Positions 15,975-24,685 of a stretch of DNA of 64,000 nt are shown here, piece by piece (position 1 is the stretch's first letter; each line of letters opens with the position of its first letter). Below the pieces are notes generated by a model that was given only the letters and a program-made list of their open reading frames with translations, was not told the origin of the DNA and made no database searches. The position numbers were made by a program, and so were the translations under genes. Source of the DNA: Spirochaetia bacterium 38H-sp (GTDB taxonomy: Bacteria; Spirochaetota; Spirochaetia; Winmispirales; Winmispiraceae); NCBI GenBank assembly GCA_039023545.1, contig JBCHKQ010000001.1, positions 835,018 through 899,017 on the forward strand, written 5' to 3'.

Positions 15975-16044
15975 GCCCGCAGGCAGGCTTACCCGCATTT
16001 TTGTTGTTGTTTGCTGTGCATAATGTGGGTAAGCCGTTTGGTAT
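15975..16044 (-). repeat. Intergenic stem-loop element 9, reverse orientation
   Basis: GCCCGCAGGCAGG, stem GGCTTACCC(G)CA against TGTGGGTAAGCC, then GTTTGGTAT. Read on the minus strand, it begins 10 bases after the asnS stop. Confidence 0.75.
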
Positions 16045-16054
16045 AAAAGAAATA

Positions 16055-17413
16055 TTAAAAATCCGCATTGCCCGGTGTTCTGGGAAATGGAATAACATCT
16101 CGGATATTCTGCATTCCGGTCACGTACTGAACCATACGATCAAAACCCAGACCAAACCCGGCATGGGGTGTGCTGCCGTATTTTCTAAGCTCCAAATACC
16201 ACCAGTAGTTGTCTGCATCCATGCCAAGCTCCTTTATGCGCGCAAGGAGTTTATCGTAATCATCCTCTCTCTGGCTGCCGCCTATTATTTCTCCCAGCCT
16301 CGGAACAAGAACATCCATGGCTCGCACTGTTTTACCATCCGGATTCTGCTTCATGTAGAAGGCTTTTATGTCGCGTGGGTAGTCTGTAACTATCACGGGA
16401 CCTCCTACAAGCTCCTCTGCAAGATATCGCTCGTGTTCTGTCTGAATATCCATACCCCAGTGAGGCTCGTACTCAAACTTCTTACCGGCATTTTCCAGCT
16501 TGCTTATAGCTTCTGTGTAGGTTATGTGCTCAAAAGATGCATTAGCCACTTTTTCTAGTTGCTCTATTATTCCACGTGATATCCACTGGTCAAAGAAGGC
16601 CATATCTCTGTGGTTTTTATCCAGGGCTGCCCTAAGGAGTGCCTTGATAAAATCCTCTGCAAGCTGCATATCGCCTTCTAGTTCGCAGAATGCCATCTCC
16701 GGCTCAACCATCCAAAACTCGGAAAGATGTCGCGTAGTATTGGAGTTCTCCGCTCTAAAAGTAGGACCGAATGTATAAACTCTACCAAAGGCTTGTGCAT
16801 ATATCTCCGCCTCAAGCTGTCCGCTTACAGTAAGGTATGCAGGCTTTCCGAAAAACTCGGGATTTTCCGCACCTTCTGCCTCTGCACTTACTCTAAACAT
16901 AGCGCCTGCACCTTCTGCATCGCTTGTTGTTATTATGGGGCTGTGCACATACATAAAACCGCGCTCATTAAAAAAACTGTGTATTTCCTGGGCCAGTGTG
17001 TTTCTTACCCTCATCACTGCACCGAAGGTGTTGGTTCTGGGTCTTAGGTGTGCTATCTGCCTCAGAAATTCAAAGCTATGTCGCTTTTTTTGCAGGGGAT
17101 AATCCTCAGGAGATTCTCCTATGAGGATTATTTCTTTTGCCTGTAGCTCTATGGGTTGCTTTCCTCCAGGAGATTCTGCAAGTATTCCTGCTGCCCTTAG
17201 TGAAGCACCTGTGCGCAGTCCTTGTGGAAGTTGTGATATTACTGCTCTATCTACAACTACTTGCAGCGAATCAAAGCAAGAGCCGTCGTTGAGCTCTATA
17301 AAGGCTACTTGTTTTGACTCTCTTACCGAGCGTACCCAGCCATAGACTGTTATTGATTGTCCCTCCGGACTCATAGAAAAAATGTCCGAAATTCTTTTTT
17401 GTTCCTGTTTCAT
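16055..17413 (-). CDS. asnS: Asparagine--tRNA ligase
   Basis: A 452-residue class IIb aminoacyl-tRNA synthetase that charges tRNA-Asn with asparagine. The N-terminal OB-fold anticodon domain shows ITVYGWVRSVRESK and FIELNDGSCFDSLQVV. Class II motif 2 is GPTFRAENSNTTRHLSEFWMVEPEMAF, and motif 3 is GFGLGFDRMVQYVTG. The retained Asn-specific segments and the absence of an aspartyl-type insertion support AsnRS over AspRS. It is a single minus-strand gene converging with the flavodiiron gene; no clear upstream ribosome-binding site distinguishes alternative starts, but ATG 17413 fits the family length. Confidence 0.95.
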   Translation of the reverse strand: MKQEQKRISDIFSMSPEGQSITVYGWVRSVRESKQVAFIELNDGSCFDSLQVVVDRAVISQLPQGLRTGASLRAAGILAESPGGKQPIELQAKEIILIGESPEDYPLQKKRHSFEFLRQIAHLRPRTNTFGAVMRVRNTLAQEIHSFFNERGFMYVHSPIITTSDAEGAGAMFRVSAEAEGAENPEFFGKPAYLTVSGQLEAEIYAQAFGRVYTFGPTFRAENSNTTRHLSEFWMVEPEMAFCELEGDMQLAEDFIKALLRAALDKNHRDMAFFDQWISRGIIEQLEKVANASFEHITYTEAISKLENAGKKFEYEPHWGMDIQTEHERYLAEELVGGPVIVTDYPRDIKAFYMKQNPDGKTVRAMDVLVPRLGEIIGGSQREDDYDKLLARIKELGMDADNYWWYLELRKYGSTPHAGFGLGFDRMVQYVTGMQNIRDVIPFPRTPGNADF

Positions 17414-17598
17414 AGCTAGTTTTTTAGCACTATTTTTGTAAAATTAGAAGATATGCTCTGCCGGTTTTGTGCTATTTCTTGTAAACTTAGTGTTTTTATG
17501 ATTACAGGCTTTTGTTTTTTGTGTAGGTGATAAAGACTTTTAATTGTATGCAGTTTTCTTAGGCTTTGCAGTATTGTATGTTTTCTTTTTGCCGTGTT

Positions 17599-17627
17599 TT
17601 GACCTTTTTGCATATTTTGTGTAGTGT
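17599..17627 (+). promoter_or_regulatory. Probable promoter for ribD
   Basis: TTGACC at 17599-17604 and TAGTGT at 17622-17627 are 17 bases apart. The leader to the TTG start at 17649 is only about 15-20 bases, too short for an FMN riboswitch. Confidence 0.4.
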
Positions 17628-17648
17628 TTTAGAGTTGCGGAGGATGTT

Positions 17649-18734
17649 TTGTCTGATAAAGATATTTCTTTTATGCACAGAGCTCTTAGCCTTGCATCAA
17701 GGGCGATGGGGATGACGAGCCCCAATCCCATGGTAGGGGCTGTTGTTGTAAAGGATGGCCGGATTGTTGGAGAGGGTTTTCACAGACGAGCTGGGCTGCC
17801 TCATGCAGAGGTGGAAGCTTTGCTTGAAGCGGGGAATGCAGCAAGGGGTGCTACTGTATATGTCACCCTTGAGCCTTGCTGCCATTATGGTAAAACTCCC
17901 CCTTGTACGTCTGCGCTGATAGATGCCGGAGTAAAAAGGGTTGTTGTTGCCGCAAGGGATCCCAATCCCAAGGTGGCAGGTAGGGGGATAAAGATTCTAA
18001 GGGAAGCCGGTATTGATGTGAGAACAGGGGTGCTAGAAAAGGAGTCCAGATGGCTCAATAGGGGGTTTATGTCTAGGATGGAGAGGGGGAGACCCTGGGT
18101 TATGGCAAAGATTGCTATGGGCTTGGACGGTAGGATTGCTCTGCCTGATGGTTCTTCCCGGTGGATAACAGGAGAGGATGCTCGTCATGAGGTCATGCGG
18201 CTGAGGGCTTGGTATGATGTTGTGCTTACTGGGGCGGGTACTGTTATTGCCGATGATCCGCAGCTTACAGTAAGACTTCCTGCTCATGAGAGACAGCCTT
18301 TGCGTGTGGTGCTTGACGGTATGGGTAGGCTTGATGCTGGTTACAGGGTTGCAGAATCCGGTACAATTGTTTTCTCAGGTAAGGTTGCAGATAAAGCCAA
18401 TATAGCTGCTCTTAAGAATAAGGGTGTGGAGTGTATTTTTTATGAAGGAGAGAGGATACCGCCTTCTTTTGTCCTCAACACTCTTCTTGAAAAGGGTGTT
18501 AATACTGTTATGATTGAGGCGGGACAGGGTGTTATTTCTTCTTTTGCTGGTGAGGACTTGATAGACGAGCTTGTTGTCTTTGTCGCGCCCAGAGTTCTGG
18601 GGAAGGGGCTCTCATGGATAGATGTCAGACTGGATAATCCTCTTTCTTCTGTGCCTGCCTGGCGTCTTCTTGATAACAGGACTGTTGGTGAGGATGTTAT
18701 GCTGCACTATGTAAAGAGAGCATACGGAGAGTAG
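17649..18734 (+). CDS. ribD: Bifunctional riboflavin deaminase/reductase RibD
   Basis: A 361-residue enzyme for two consecutive riboflavin steps: deamination of the diaminopyrimidine, then reduction of the ribosyl side chain. The N-terminal cytidine-deaminase-like zinc domain shows PNPMVGAVVV, HAEVEAL and the CCHYGKTPPC ligand set. The C-terminal reductase domain starts near residue 145 (RPWVMAKIAMGLDGRIA) with TGAGTVIADDPQLTVR. Translation starts with TTG 17649 behind GGAGG. It is separated by 26 kb from ribE-ribBA-ribH at 43.8-46.3 kb, an unusual split of this pathway. Confidence 0.94.
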   Translation: MSDKDISFMHRALSLASRAMGMTSPNPMVGAVVVKDGRIVGEGFHRRAGLPHAEVEALLEAGNAARGATVYVTLEPCCHYGKTPPCTSALIDAGVKRVVVAARDPNPKVAGRGIKILREAGIDVRTGVLEKESRWLNRGFMSRMERGRPWVMAKIAMGLDGRIALPDGSSRWITGEDARHEVMRLRAWYDVVLTGAGTVIADDPQLTVRLPAHERQPLRVVLDGMGRLDAGYRVAESGTIVFSGKVADKANIAALKNKGVECIFYEGERIPPSFVLNTLLEKGVNTVMIEAGQGVISSFAGEDLIDELVVFVAPRVLGKGLSWIDVRLDNPLSSVPAWRLLDNRTVGEDVMLHYVKRAYGE

Positions 18735-18805
18735 GGGTGCCTTGTTATAAAGATATCAGCTTTGTTACTGACTTGGTACCTTGTTGATAGGACAATAGCT
18801 AGCGT

Positions 18806-19528
18806 TTATTTTTGTGCCATGTAGAGGATAGCAAAGCTTTCCTCTGTTGCCGGTGTCTGTTTATAGTCTGAGTATGTTTCTATATGGGTAAAGCTGTTTT
18901 TGCGCAAAAGTTGTATGATTTCTTTTTGCTTGAGTGGGATAAGTGTTGTTTTTTCTGTGTATGTTTTACCTTCTGTTGTCAGTTCTATTATGAATTCTGT
19001 GCTGTTATTTTTTTGTCTTTTATATCTTCTTGTCATTTTTATGTTGTCTGTGTTTATCACAGGAAGTTCTGTTATATTGTTTTTTTCTAGTCTGTCGTAA
19101 TTTAATACCTGTATGAGGAAATATCCGGATTTTTTTAATATCTTGCCTGCTTTTTTAAAAAATAGGCTTATTTCTTCTGTGTCCTTTAAGTGTGGAAGGG
19201 TGTTACCCATGCATAGTATTGCATCTATCATATTGCTATCAAAGTGTTTATCGATATCAAGCATGCTGCCATGCAAAAATGTGCAGTTTATTTTTTTCTC
19301 TTCTGCTTTTTTGTATGCTGTTTCTATCATCTCTTGGCTAAGGTCTATTCCTGTTGTTTTATGTCCTTTTTCTGCCAGAGCGATACAGAGGTCTCCTGTT
19401 GCACATCCTGTGTCCAGTATATGTGAGTTGGGAGATAAAAACCTCTCTACAAAGTTTATTCTGTCTTTGTCAGGAGGAAATATTGAGCTGTAGTGCTCTG
19501 CTATTATGTCATACAGATTACCAGTCAA
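18806..19528 (-). CDS. Class I SAM-dependent methyltransferase
   Basis: A 240-residue protein with the Rossmann-type SAM-binding motifs: motif I HILDTGCATGDLCIALA, motif II IDLSQEMIETA, and CMGNTLPHL, which resembles the post-motif of small-molecule methyltransferases. A C-terminal extension rich in Lys, Asn and Thr follows. The substrate cannot be predicted. Its start overlaps the end of the DUF438-hemerythrin-PAS gene by 11 bases, so the two are co-transcribed and probably coupled. The gene uses many A-ending codons on its own strand. Confidence 0.8.
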   Translation of the reverse strand: MTGNLYDIIAEHYSSIFPPDKDRINFVERFLSPNSHILDTGCATGDLCIALAEKGHKTTGIDLSQEMIETAYKKAEEKKINCTFLHGSMLDIDKHFDSNMIDAILCMGNTLPHLKDTEEISLFFKKAGKILKKSGYFLIQVLNYDRLEKNNITELPVINTDNIKMTRRYKRQKNNSTEFIIELTTEGKTYTEKTTLIPLKQKEIIQLLRKNSFTHIETYSDYKQTPATEESFAILYMAQK

Positions 19529-20741
19529 GAAGTCTCCTTTCTCCTTCCAGAGCTCTTATTTCTGTTACGTCTTGTGATACTTCTATGACTCCCTGATATT
19601 CTCCTTTATCGTCATAGATGGGGAAATATCTTATATGTATGAATTTGTCGTTTATTGTCAGCCAGAACTCTGCTATGTCTTTTTCTTTCTTTTTAAAGCT
19701 TTCTACTATTCTGTTTACTATGTGTACGCTCTTGGGTGGATGGCAGTTTTGTACGTCTCTCCCTATTATGGATGGGCTTCTGGGGAATATCCTTTCTCTT
19801 CCTTCCGAGTAATACAGTACTTTGTCGTTTTTATCTACAAAGGTTACGTCTATAGGAAGGTTTTTTAACATCAGGTTTATCTGCTCTGTGGTCAGTTTCC
19901 CTGTATCAAGGTTATGTACTCCTGTCTGTGTTTTTTCTTCTGTTTTTTTATGCTGTATGTTTTCTTCTATGGGGTGTTTTTGTTTGCTTCTTGCTATGTT
20001 TATGTCCCAGAGGTTGCCCGGCTTTACCCATGCATATCCTATCAGTGGTTCTTCTCTTTTTATGTCTATCCAATCCTGGTCTGTTAGCTTTCTCAGAGAT
20101 GTGGGGTATAGTATTTTTTCTTCCATAAAAATCATGTTTTTTATTGCTGATATGAGTTCTGATATGCTGTTTTTTATGAGTTTTGTGTCTTTTCCTTCTA
20201 CTGCTGTTTTTGCTTTTTTTAGCATGGCTCTTATCTCATCATGTTTGCCCCACATAACCTTGGATGGGCCTGTAAAGCCTGTTTTTTCCAGTCTGGGAAA
20301 GAGTTGGTTCTCTTTTCTTGTAAAGTGAAGTTCTATTAGTGATATCTTTTCCAGTTCTTTTTTTAGTTCTGATAGGTTTTCCTGTGAAGTAGTTTTTTTT
20401 GTAAGTTTTTTGAGCCGTTTTAGTATTGTTTTTGCTTCTTTATTTTCCTGTTTGTATGTGTGCACAGGGTGTCCAGGCATTTTTTTGGGGCTTTTGTATT
20501 TTTTTAGGCTTGCGTCAAATACTGCTACATGTACATCGCATAAGCGTTGCACTTCTTCTACTGGAAAGCCTTCCTGTATGAGTGCGTTTTCCATTGCTGA
20601 TATTTCCTCGGGGCTTACGTTTTTTATGAGTTTTTCAAAGTCTTTTTTTACTTGTTCTACGGGTTTGCCGTCATGCAGGGATTTTATTATTTCTTTTAGT
20701 TTTGCTTGTTTATAACTGTCATTTTGCAGAAATTCGCTCAT
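19518..20741 (-). CDS. DUF438-hemerythrin-PAS sensor-like protein
   Basis: A 407-residue cytoplasmic protein. Residues ~10-75 resemble DUF438 (KLKEIIKSLHDGKPVEQVKKDF ... EEISAMENALIQEGFPVEEV). Residues ~88-235 are a hemerythrin-like diiron bundle with His at HPVHT, HFTRKENQLFPRLE, KHDEIR and EEKILYPTS. Residues ~285-395 are a PAS domain (ILYYSEGRERIFPRSPSIIGRDVQNCHPPKS). This domain order is known in anaerobes and is thought to sense O2, NO or redox state. It carries no output domain, so it likely acts through a partner. AGGAGAAAC precedes the ATG. Confidence 0.82.
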   Translation of the reverse strand: MSEFLQNDSYKQAKLKEIIKSLHDGKPVEQVKKDFEKLIKNVSPEEISAMENALIQEGFPVEEVQRLCDVHVAVFDASLKKYKSPKKMPGHPVHTYKQENKEAKTILKRLKKLTKKTTSQENLSELKKELEKISLIELHFTRKENQLFPRLEKTGFTGPSKVMWGKHDEIRAMLKKAKTAVEGKDTKLIKNSISELISAIKNMIFMEEKILYPTSLRKLTDQDWIDIKREEPLIGYAWVKPGNLWDINIARSKQKHPIEENIQHKKTEEKTQTGVHNLDTGKLTTEQINLMLKNLPIDVTFVDKNDKVLYYSEGRERIFPRSPSIIGRDVQNCHPPKSVHIVNRIVESFKKKEKDIAEFWLTINDKFIHIRYFPIYDDKGEYQGVIEVSQDVTEIRALEGERRLLDW

Positions 20742-20913
20742 TGTTTCTCCTTGTTTTTGTGTTTGTCAATAATATTATAAATATAGTAAGGTATTTTTTT
20801 AAAGTCCATTGTTTTTTTATTGCTCGCTTCTTCTTGTCGTGTTTTGCATCTGTTGTTTTGCTGTGTTATAATTGTTTTGCCGTGTTATGAGGCGGGATGT
20901 TTGCTTTTTATGT

Positions 20914-20976
20914 GCCGCAGGCAGGATTGCCCGCGTTCTTTTTTCTTTTATTTGGCGCGGGCAATCCGTTCGGTAT
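20914..20976 (-). repeat. Intergenic stem-loop element 10, reverse orientation
   Basis: GCCGCAGGCAG, a perfect 12-bp stem GGATTGCCCGCG and its complement, then GTTCGGTAT. It ends only 15 bases before the histidine kinase start, so any promoter for that gene must lie within or before it. Confidence 0.85.
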
Positions 20977-20991
20977 TAAAAAGGGGTTTTT

Positions 20992-22074
20992 ATGAGGGGG
21001 CTTTTTGTTTTTCTTCTTTTTGTGCTGGTTGCAGGTTTTTCTTTTTTTGTTGTTTTTTTGATTGTGGATTCTGTTTATGCGTCTGTGGAGAGAGATTTTG
21101 TTGTTCCTGTGGCTACTTTTTCTTCTGTGCTTTCTGATGATGATGCTGCTGTGCTGAGGGGGATTGTAAAGGGGTTTTCTTTTTTGCAGAGACAGAGGTT
21201 TGCGGATGCGGTAAGGTTTGGGCTCGGTTTTGTGCTTTTTGAGTTTTTTCTTGTAATTGCTGGGGTTATGGTGTATGTGAGGAGGGTCAGGCGGCCTATC
21301 AGAGCGCTTGCGGGGCTTATGGAGGGTTTTGTGCGTGATGGTGCAGGGGCTCTTTCTCATGTTAGGGGTGGTCAGGATGTTTCTTATCTTGTGAGGGCTT
21401 ATGAGGGGTTCTTGCGGAGGCTGGATGAATATGAGTCTGTTGTGGGTGATCTGTCGCGTTTTAGGGGCTGGAAGGAGATTTCTAGGGTTATTGTTCATGA
21501 GGTTCGTAATGTTTTGTCGCCTGTAAGAATGGTTGTTGAGCATGCTGTTTCTACTGGGGTTTTTCCTGCGGAGAGGGGTGTGTTTGTTTTGAGAAAGCTG
21601 GGTGAGGTTGACGGGCTTCTTGATAGGTTTCGCAGGATTTCTCATCTGCCGGAGGCTTGTGTGGAGTCCGTAAAGCTTTCTGATGTTGTAAGGGATGTGG
21701 TTTGCGAGTTTTTTTCTGTTGCTGTGGATTGTCCTGAGTCCTGTGTTGCTATGGCTGATAGCTTGCTTCTTGCTGAGGTTATAAGGAATTTGCTTAAGAA
21801 TGTGCGTGATATGGGAGAGGATGTTGAGTGCGGTGTTGTTTGTTACTGTGAGGGGGATTATTGTGTTGTTTGTGTGTGGGATAGGGGGAGTGGGGTTGAG
21901 CCTGATGTGCTTGATAAGATATGGTCGCCCGGGTTTTCTACAAAGACCGGGGGGCTTGGTATTGGTCTTCCTCTTGTAAAGTCGCTTGTTGCAGAGATGG
22001 GTGGGTGGGTTGAGTGTGAGTCACAGCCGGGAGAAGGTTTTGTGGTTCGTGTTTTCCTAAAAAGGGGGATTTGA
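20992..22074 (+). CDS. Membrane sensor histidine kinase, NtrY-like
   Basis: A 360-residue kinase with two membrane helices (~4-25 and ~78-97) bounding a short ~50-residue external loop, then a HAMP-like segment (VRRVRRPIRALAGLMEG). The phosphoacceptor is His169 in VIVHEVRNVLSPV. ATP-binding boxes follow: NLLKNVRDM (N), DRGSGV (G1), and STKTGGLGIGLPLVKSLV (G2). HEVRN with this catalytic domain is typical of NtrY/AtoS-type partners of sigma-54 activators. The regulator begins one base after the stop. Base use is markedly G- and T-rich (GTG, GGG, GAG codons) compared with neighbours. Confidence 0.88.
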   Translation: MRGLFVFLLFVLVAGFSFFVVFLIVDSVYASVERDFVVPVATFSSVLSDDDAAVLRGIVKGFSFLQRQRFADAVRFGLGFVLFEFFLVIAGVMVYVRRVRRPIRALAGLMEGFVRDGAGALSHVRGGQDVSYLVRAYEGFLRRLDEYESVVGDLSRFRGWKEISRVIVHEVRNVLSPVRMVVEHAVSTGVFPAERGVFVLRKLGEVDGLLDRFRRISHLPEACVESVKLSDVVRDVVCEFFSVAVDCPESCVAMADSLLLAEVIRNLLKNVRDMGEDVECGVVCYCEGDYCVVCVWDRGSGVEPDVLDKIWSPGFSTKTGGLGIGLPLVKSLVAEMGGWVECESQPGEGFVVRVFLKRGI

Positions 22075-22075
22075 G

Positions 22076-23488
22076 ATGAAGGTGCTTGTTGTGGATGATG
22101 AGCGTGATATACGGGATGCTTTTTCTATGGTGCTGTCGGATTGCGAGGTAATAGGGGCTGCATCTTTGTCCGAGGCTGTTTCTGTTATGACTGAGGACTC
22201 TGTTGATGTTGCTTTTATAGATTTGCGTCTGAGGGCTGAGAGCGGGCTTGATGTCCTTTCTATAGTAAAGGAGCGATTTCCTTCTGTGTGCTGTGTTATG
22301 ATTTCTGCTCATGCATCTGTAGGGGAGGCTGTGGAGGCTGTGCGTATGGGTGCGCTTGATTTTCTGGAGAAGCCTCTTTCTTTTGATAGAATCAGGTTGA
22401 TTGTGGATAGGGTTTCCGAGCATGTGTTTGCGAGCAGGGTTTTGTCAGGTGAGATGGAGAGGTATGAGCTTGTGGGGAGTTCTCCTGCCATGCAACGGTT
22501 GCGTGCTGTTGTTTCTAGGGTGGCAGATGTGGATGTGCCTGTTCTTATAACGGGCGAGAGTGGTACTGGTAAGGAGCATGTTGCGCATAGGTTGCATCTT
22601 GAGAGCAGGAGGGCACGGGGGCCTCTTGTGTGTGTCAATTGTGCTGCGATTCCGGAGGAGTTGTTTGAGAGTGAGCTTTTTGGCCATGAGAGAGGAGCTT
22701 TTACTGGCGCGGATAGGCGGAGGCCGGGGCGGATTGAGGAGGCAAGGGGCGGGACGCTTTTCCTTGATGAGGTGGGGGAGCTTCCTTTGTCTCAGCAGGC
22801 TAAGCTTTTGCGTGTTCTTGAGTCAGGTGATTTTTATCCAGTGGGTGCATCTTCTCCGCGCAGCTGCAATGTGCGGTTTGTTTTTGCTACCAACAGGGAT
22901 TTGTACGGGGAGGTGGAGCGGGGGGCTTTTAGGGAAGATTTGTGGTACAGGATTTCTACTGTGCTTATCGATGTGCCTCCGTTGAGGGAGCGTAGAGAGG
23001 ATATAAGGGGTCTTGCTATGCTTTTTTTTCGACGGGTGTGTGGGGAGTTGGGGCGGTCTGTTTTGCCGGATGATTCTGCGTTTGCTGTGCTTGAGGGGCT
23101 TTCTTACAGGGGGAATGTGAGGGAGTTACAGCAGCTTGTGTGGCGCTGTGTTCTATCCTGTAGTGGGCCGGTGGTGGATGCGGATTGTGTGCGTCGTGTG
23201 CTGAGTAGTGCTGGTAGTGCTGGTAGTGCTGGTAGTGCTGGTAGTGCTGGTAGTGCTGGTAGTGCTGGTAGTGCTGGTAGTGCTGGTAGTGCTGGTAGTG
23301 CTGGCGGGCGGTGGAGAGAGCTTTTTGAGAAACAAAGGAGCCTTAGGGATGCTCGGTGTGATTTTGAGAGAGAATATATCATGTATCATGTTGAGCGATG
23401 TGGTGGCAATGTGTCTGCTGCTGCACGTGCTATGAGTATGATTCCTGCAAATCTTCTCAGGCGGATGAAAGAGTTGGGACTTAAATGA
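22076..23488 (+). CDS. Sigma-54-dependent response regulator, NtrC family
   Basis: A 470-residue activator. Residues 1-115 are a receiver with phosphoacceptor Asp49 (FIDLRL). Residues ~130-360 are an AAA+ domain with Walker A GESGTGKE (160-167), GAFTGA (207-212) for sigma-54 contact, and TLFLDEVGELP. Residues 378-410 are eleven SAG tripeptides encoded by a 9-bp tandem repeat. Residues ~425-470 are a Fis-type helix-turn-helix (CGGNVSAAARAMSMIPANLLRRM). It is the partner of the kinase just upstream. Target promoters with -24/-12 elements were not found in the window. The flexible linker can change length without losing the frame. Confidence 0.93.
   Translation: MKVLVVDDERDIRDAFSMVLSDCEVIGAASLSEAVSVMTEDSVDVAFIDLRLRAESGLDVLSIVKERFPSVCCVMISAHASVGEAVEAVRMGALDFLEKPLSFDRIRLIVDRVSEHVFASRVLSGEMERYELVGSSPAMQRLRAVVSRVADVDVPVLITGESGTGKEHVAHRLHLESRRARGPLVCVNCAAIPEELFESELFGHERGAFTGADRRRPGRIEEARGGTLFLDEVGELPLSQQAKLLRVLESGDFYPVGASSPRSCNVRFVFATNRDLYGEVERGAFREDLWYRISTVLIDVPPLRERREDIRGLAMLFFRRVCGELGRSVLPDDSAFAVLEGLSYRGNVRELQQLVWRCVLSCSGPVVDADCVRRVLSSAGSAGSAGSAGSAGSAGSAGSAGSAGSAGSAGGRWRELFEKQRSLRDARCDFEREYIMYHVERCGGNVSAAARAMSMIPANLLRRMKELGLK
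23207..23305 (+). repeat. Minisatellite of eleven AGTGCTGGT units
   Basis: Ten perfect 9-bp units and an eleventh ending in GGC run without interruption inside the regulator gene. Each unit codes Ser-Ala-Gly and lies in the linker between the AAA+ and DNA-binding domains. Confidence 0.97.
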
Positions 23489-23711
23489 GGATTACTGCTC
23501 ATGGGAAATAGGCAGGAAAGACTCATGCTTGACGATCTTTCCTGTCCTGGTGAGGGATATCTGAGTGTTTTATTTGAGAGGCTGCGAGGAAAGCATTGCT
23601 TCTTGTCTGCTATGATAAAGGGTTTTGCCGATATGTGTTATGATTTTTCTATTTTCTCCATTTTCTCCATTTTTGTTTGTGTTTTGTGATATATCATGAT
23701 ATATTTCTCCT
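23489..23711. other. Intergenic region with a doubtful 62-codon frame
   Basis: An ATG frame at 23501-23689 has no ribosome-binding site and ends in a low-complexity FSIFSIFSIF stretch from a TTTTCTCCA tandem repeat near 23650-23675. I do not regard it as a gene. An inverted ATATATCATGATATAT lies at 23688-23703, just before the omptin-like gene, and could be an operator. Confidence 0.35.
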
Positions 23712-24668
23712 ATGCGCGTCTTAGGTGTTATTTCCTTTTTGTTGGGACTTTGTTTTTTTTCTTATGGTCTTGATATTTCCTTTTCTTACGATTATTTGGT
23801 CATTTCTACTATCGCAAGGGAGCAGGTTTTCTGCGATTATAATGGCAGTGAGCATCTTTTGAGCGAGCTTGTATGGACTGGAGGGGATATTGGCCTCGCA
23901 GGTCTTTCTTCTGAATTCGTTTTTTCCAATATAGTTTTATCCGTTGATACTGCTTTTTCTATCAAAGATTTTGGCAGTAGCTATATGGAAGATTATGATT
24001 TTCTTAATCTTGGTTATGATTATGCGACTCATTATTCTGTGCATGATGTGATTCAGGATTTGTACTTTGAGATTGTTGGTCTTGTGGGATGGGATTTCTC
24101 TCTTGGTGATGCACACGTTGTGCCTTCTATAGGTTGGTTTTATCTTCACAGGAAGTGGAGTGCTTATGATGGATATGCTATTTATCCTGTAAGTCCCGGA
24201 GAACCGTATGATCCCTCTTCTGGTACCGGAAGTGCCTATCCCTATTATACTGGCAGTGGAACAAAAACGTCTTTATCCGGCCTTGTTATAGACTATGAGC
24301 AGGAGTTTATGAGTCCTGTCTTTGCTCTTTCTTTTTCTTCCGGAAGGTTATCTATTTTTTCTTTTTCTATTGAGCCTTATATTGGTATCTATCCTATTTT
24401 GTATACTCTGGACAACCACTATCTCAGAGATATTGTTTTTTTGGATAGGATGTTTGGCGGACTTCTCACAGGCGGAGATATTCGTGTTGATATTTTTTTG
24501 CTGGATTTTCTTTCTTTTTATGGTGGATATAGGTTAAGATATATTGAGATGGTGCATGGTTCTAGCAGTTTTAAAGAAAGCGGAGTGTGGTATACTGCAA
24601 TCAATGGGGGAAGCGGGATGGTTTCTTTTTCTGATGGTTTTTTTGTGGGGCTTGAGATTAATTTTTGA
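23712..24668 (+). CDS. Omptin-like outer membrane beta-barrel protein
   Basis: A 318-residue protein with a signal peptide (residues 1-20, LGVISFLLGLCFFSYG) and alternating aromatic/polar strands ending in a C-terminal Phe (GLEINF), typical of an outer-membrane barrel. YMEDYDF places Asp94 and Asp96 as a D-x-D pair, and TLDNHY places Asp234 and His236 as a D-x-H pair. These spacings match the omptin catalytic residues Asp83/Asp85 and Asp210/His212. The length is also right (mature omptins ~300). Omptins cleave peptides at the cell surface. The match is by motif and fold only. No clear ribosome-binding site precedes ATG 23712; the acyl-CoA ligase follows after 17 bases. Confidence 0.6.
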   Translation: MRVLGVISFLLGLCFFSYGLDISFSYDYLVISTIAREQVFCDYNGSEHLLSELVWTGGDIGLAGLSSEFVFSNIVLSVDTAFSIKDFGSSYMEDYDFLNLGYDYATHYSVHDVIQDLYFEIVGLVGWDFSLGDAHVVPSIGWFYLHRKWSAYDGYAIYPVSPGEPYDPSSGTGSAYPYYTGSGTKTSLSGLVIDYEQEFMSPVFALSFSSGRLSIFSFSIEPYIGIYPILYTLDNHYLRDIVFLDRMFGGLLTGGDIRVDIFLLDFLSFYGGYRLRYIEMVHGSSSFKESGVWYTAINGGSGMVSFSDGFFVGLEINF

Positions 24669-24685
24669 TTTTTTAGGGGTTTTTT

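Noticed and set aside
17414..17648. FMN riboswitch before ribD (and before ribE at 43770-43843)
   Set aside because: The leaders are too short and I cannot find the conserved RFN-element blocks.
20908..21645. 245-residue minus-strand protein opposite the histidine kinase
   Set aside because: It is a shadow frame of a clear kinase; its composition (His, Asn, Pro, Arg-rich) is what the antisense of GT-rich coding DNA gives.
23207..23305. CRISPR array
   Set aside because: The repeats are contiguous 9-bp units without spacers and lie in frame inside a gene; no cas genes are near.
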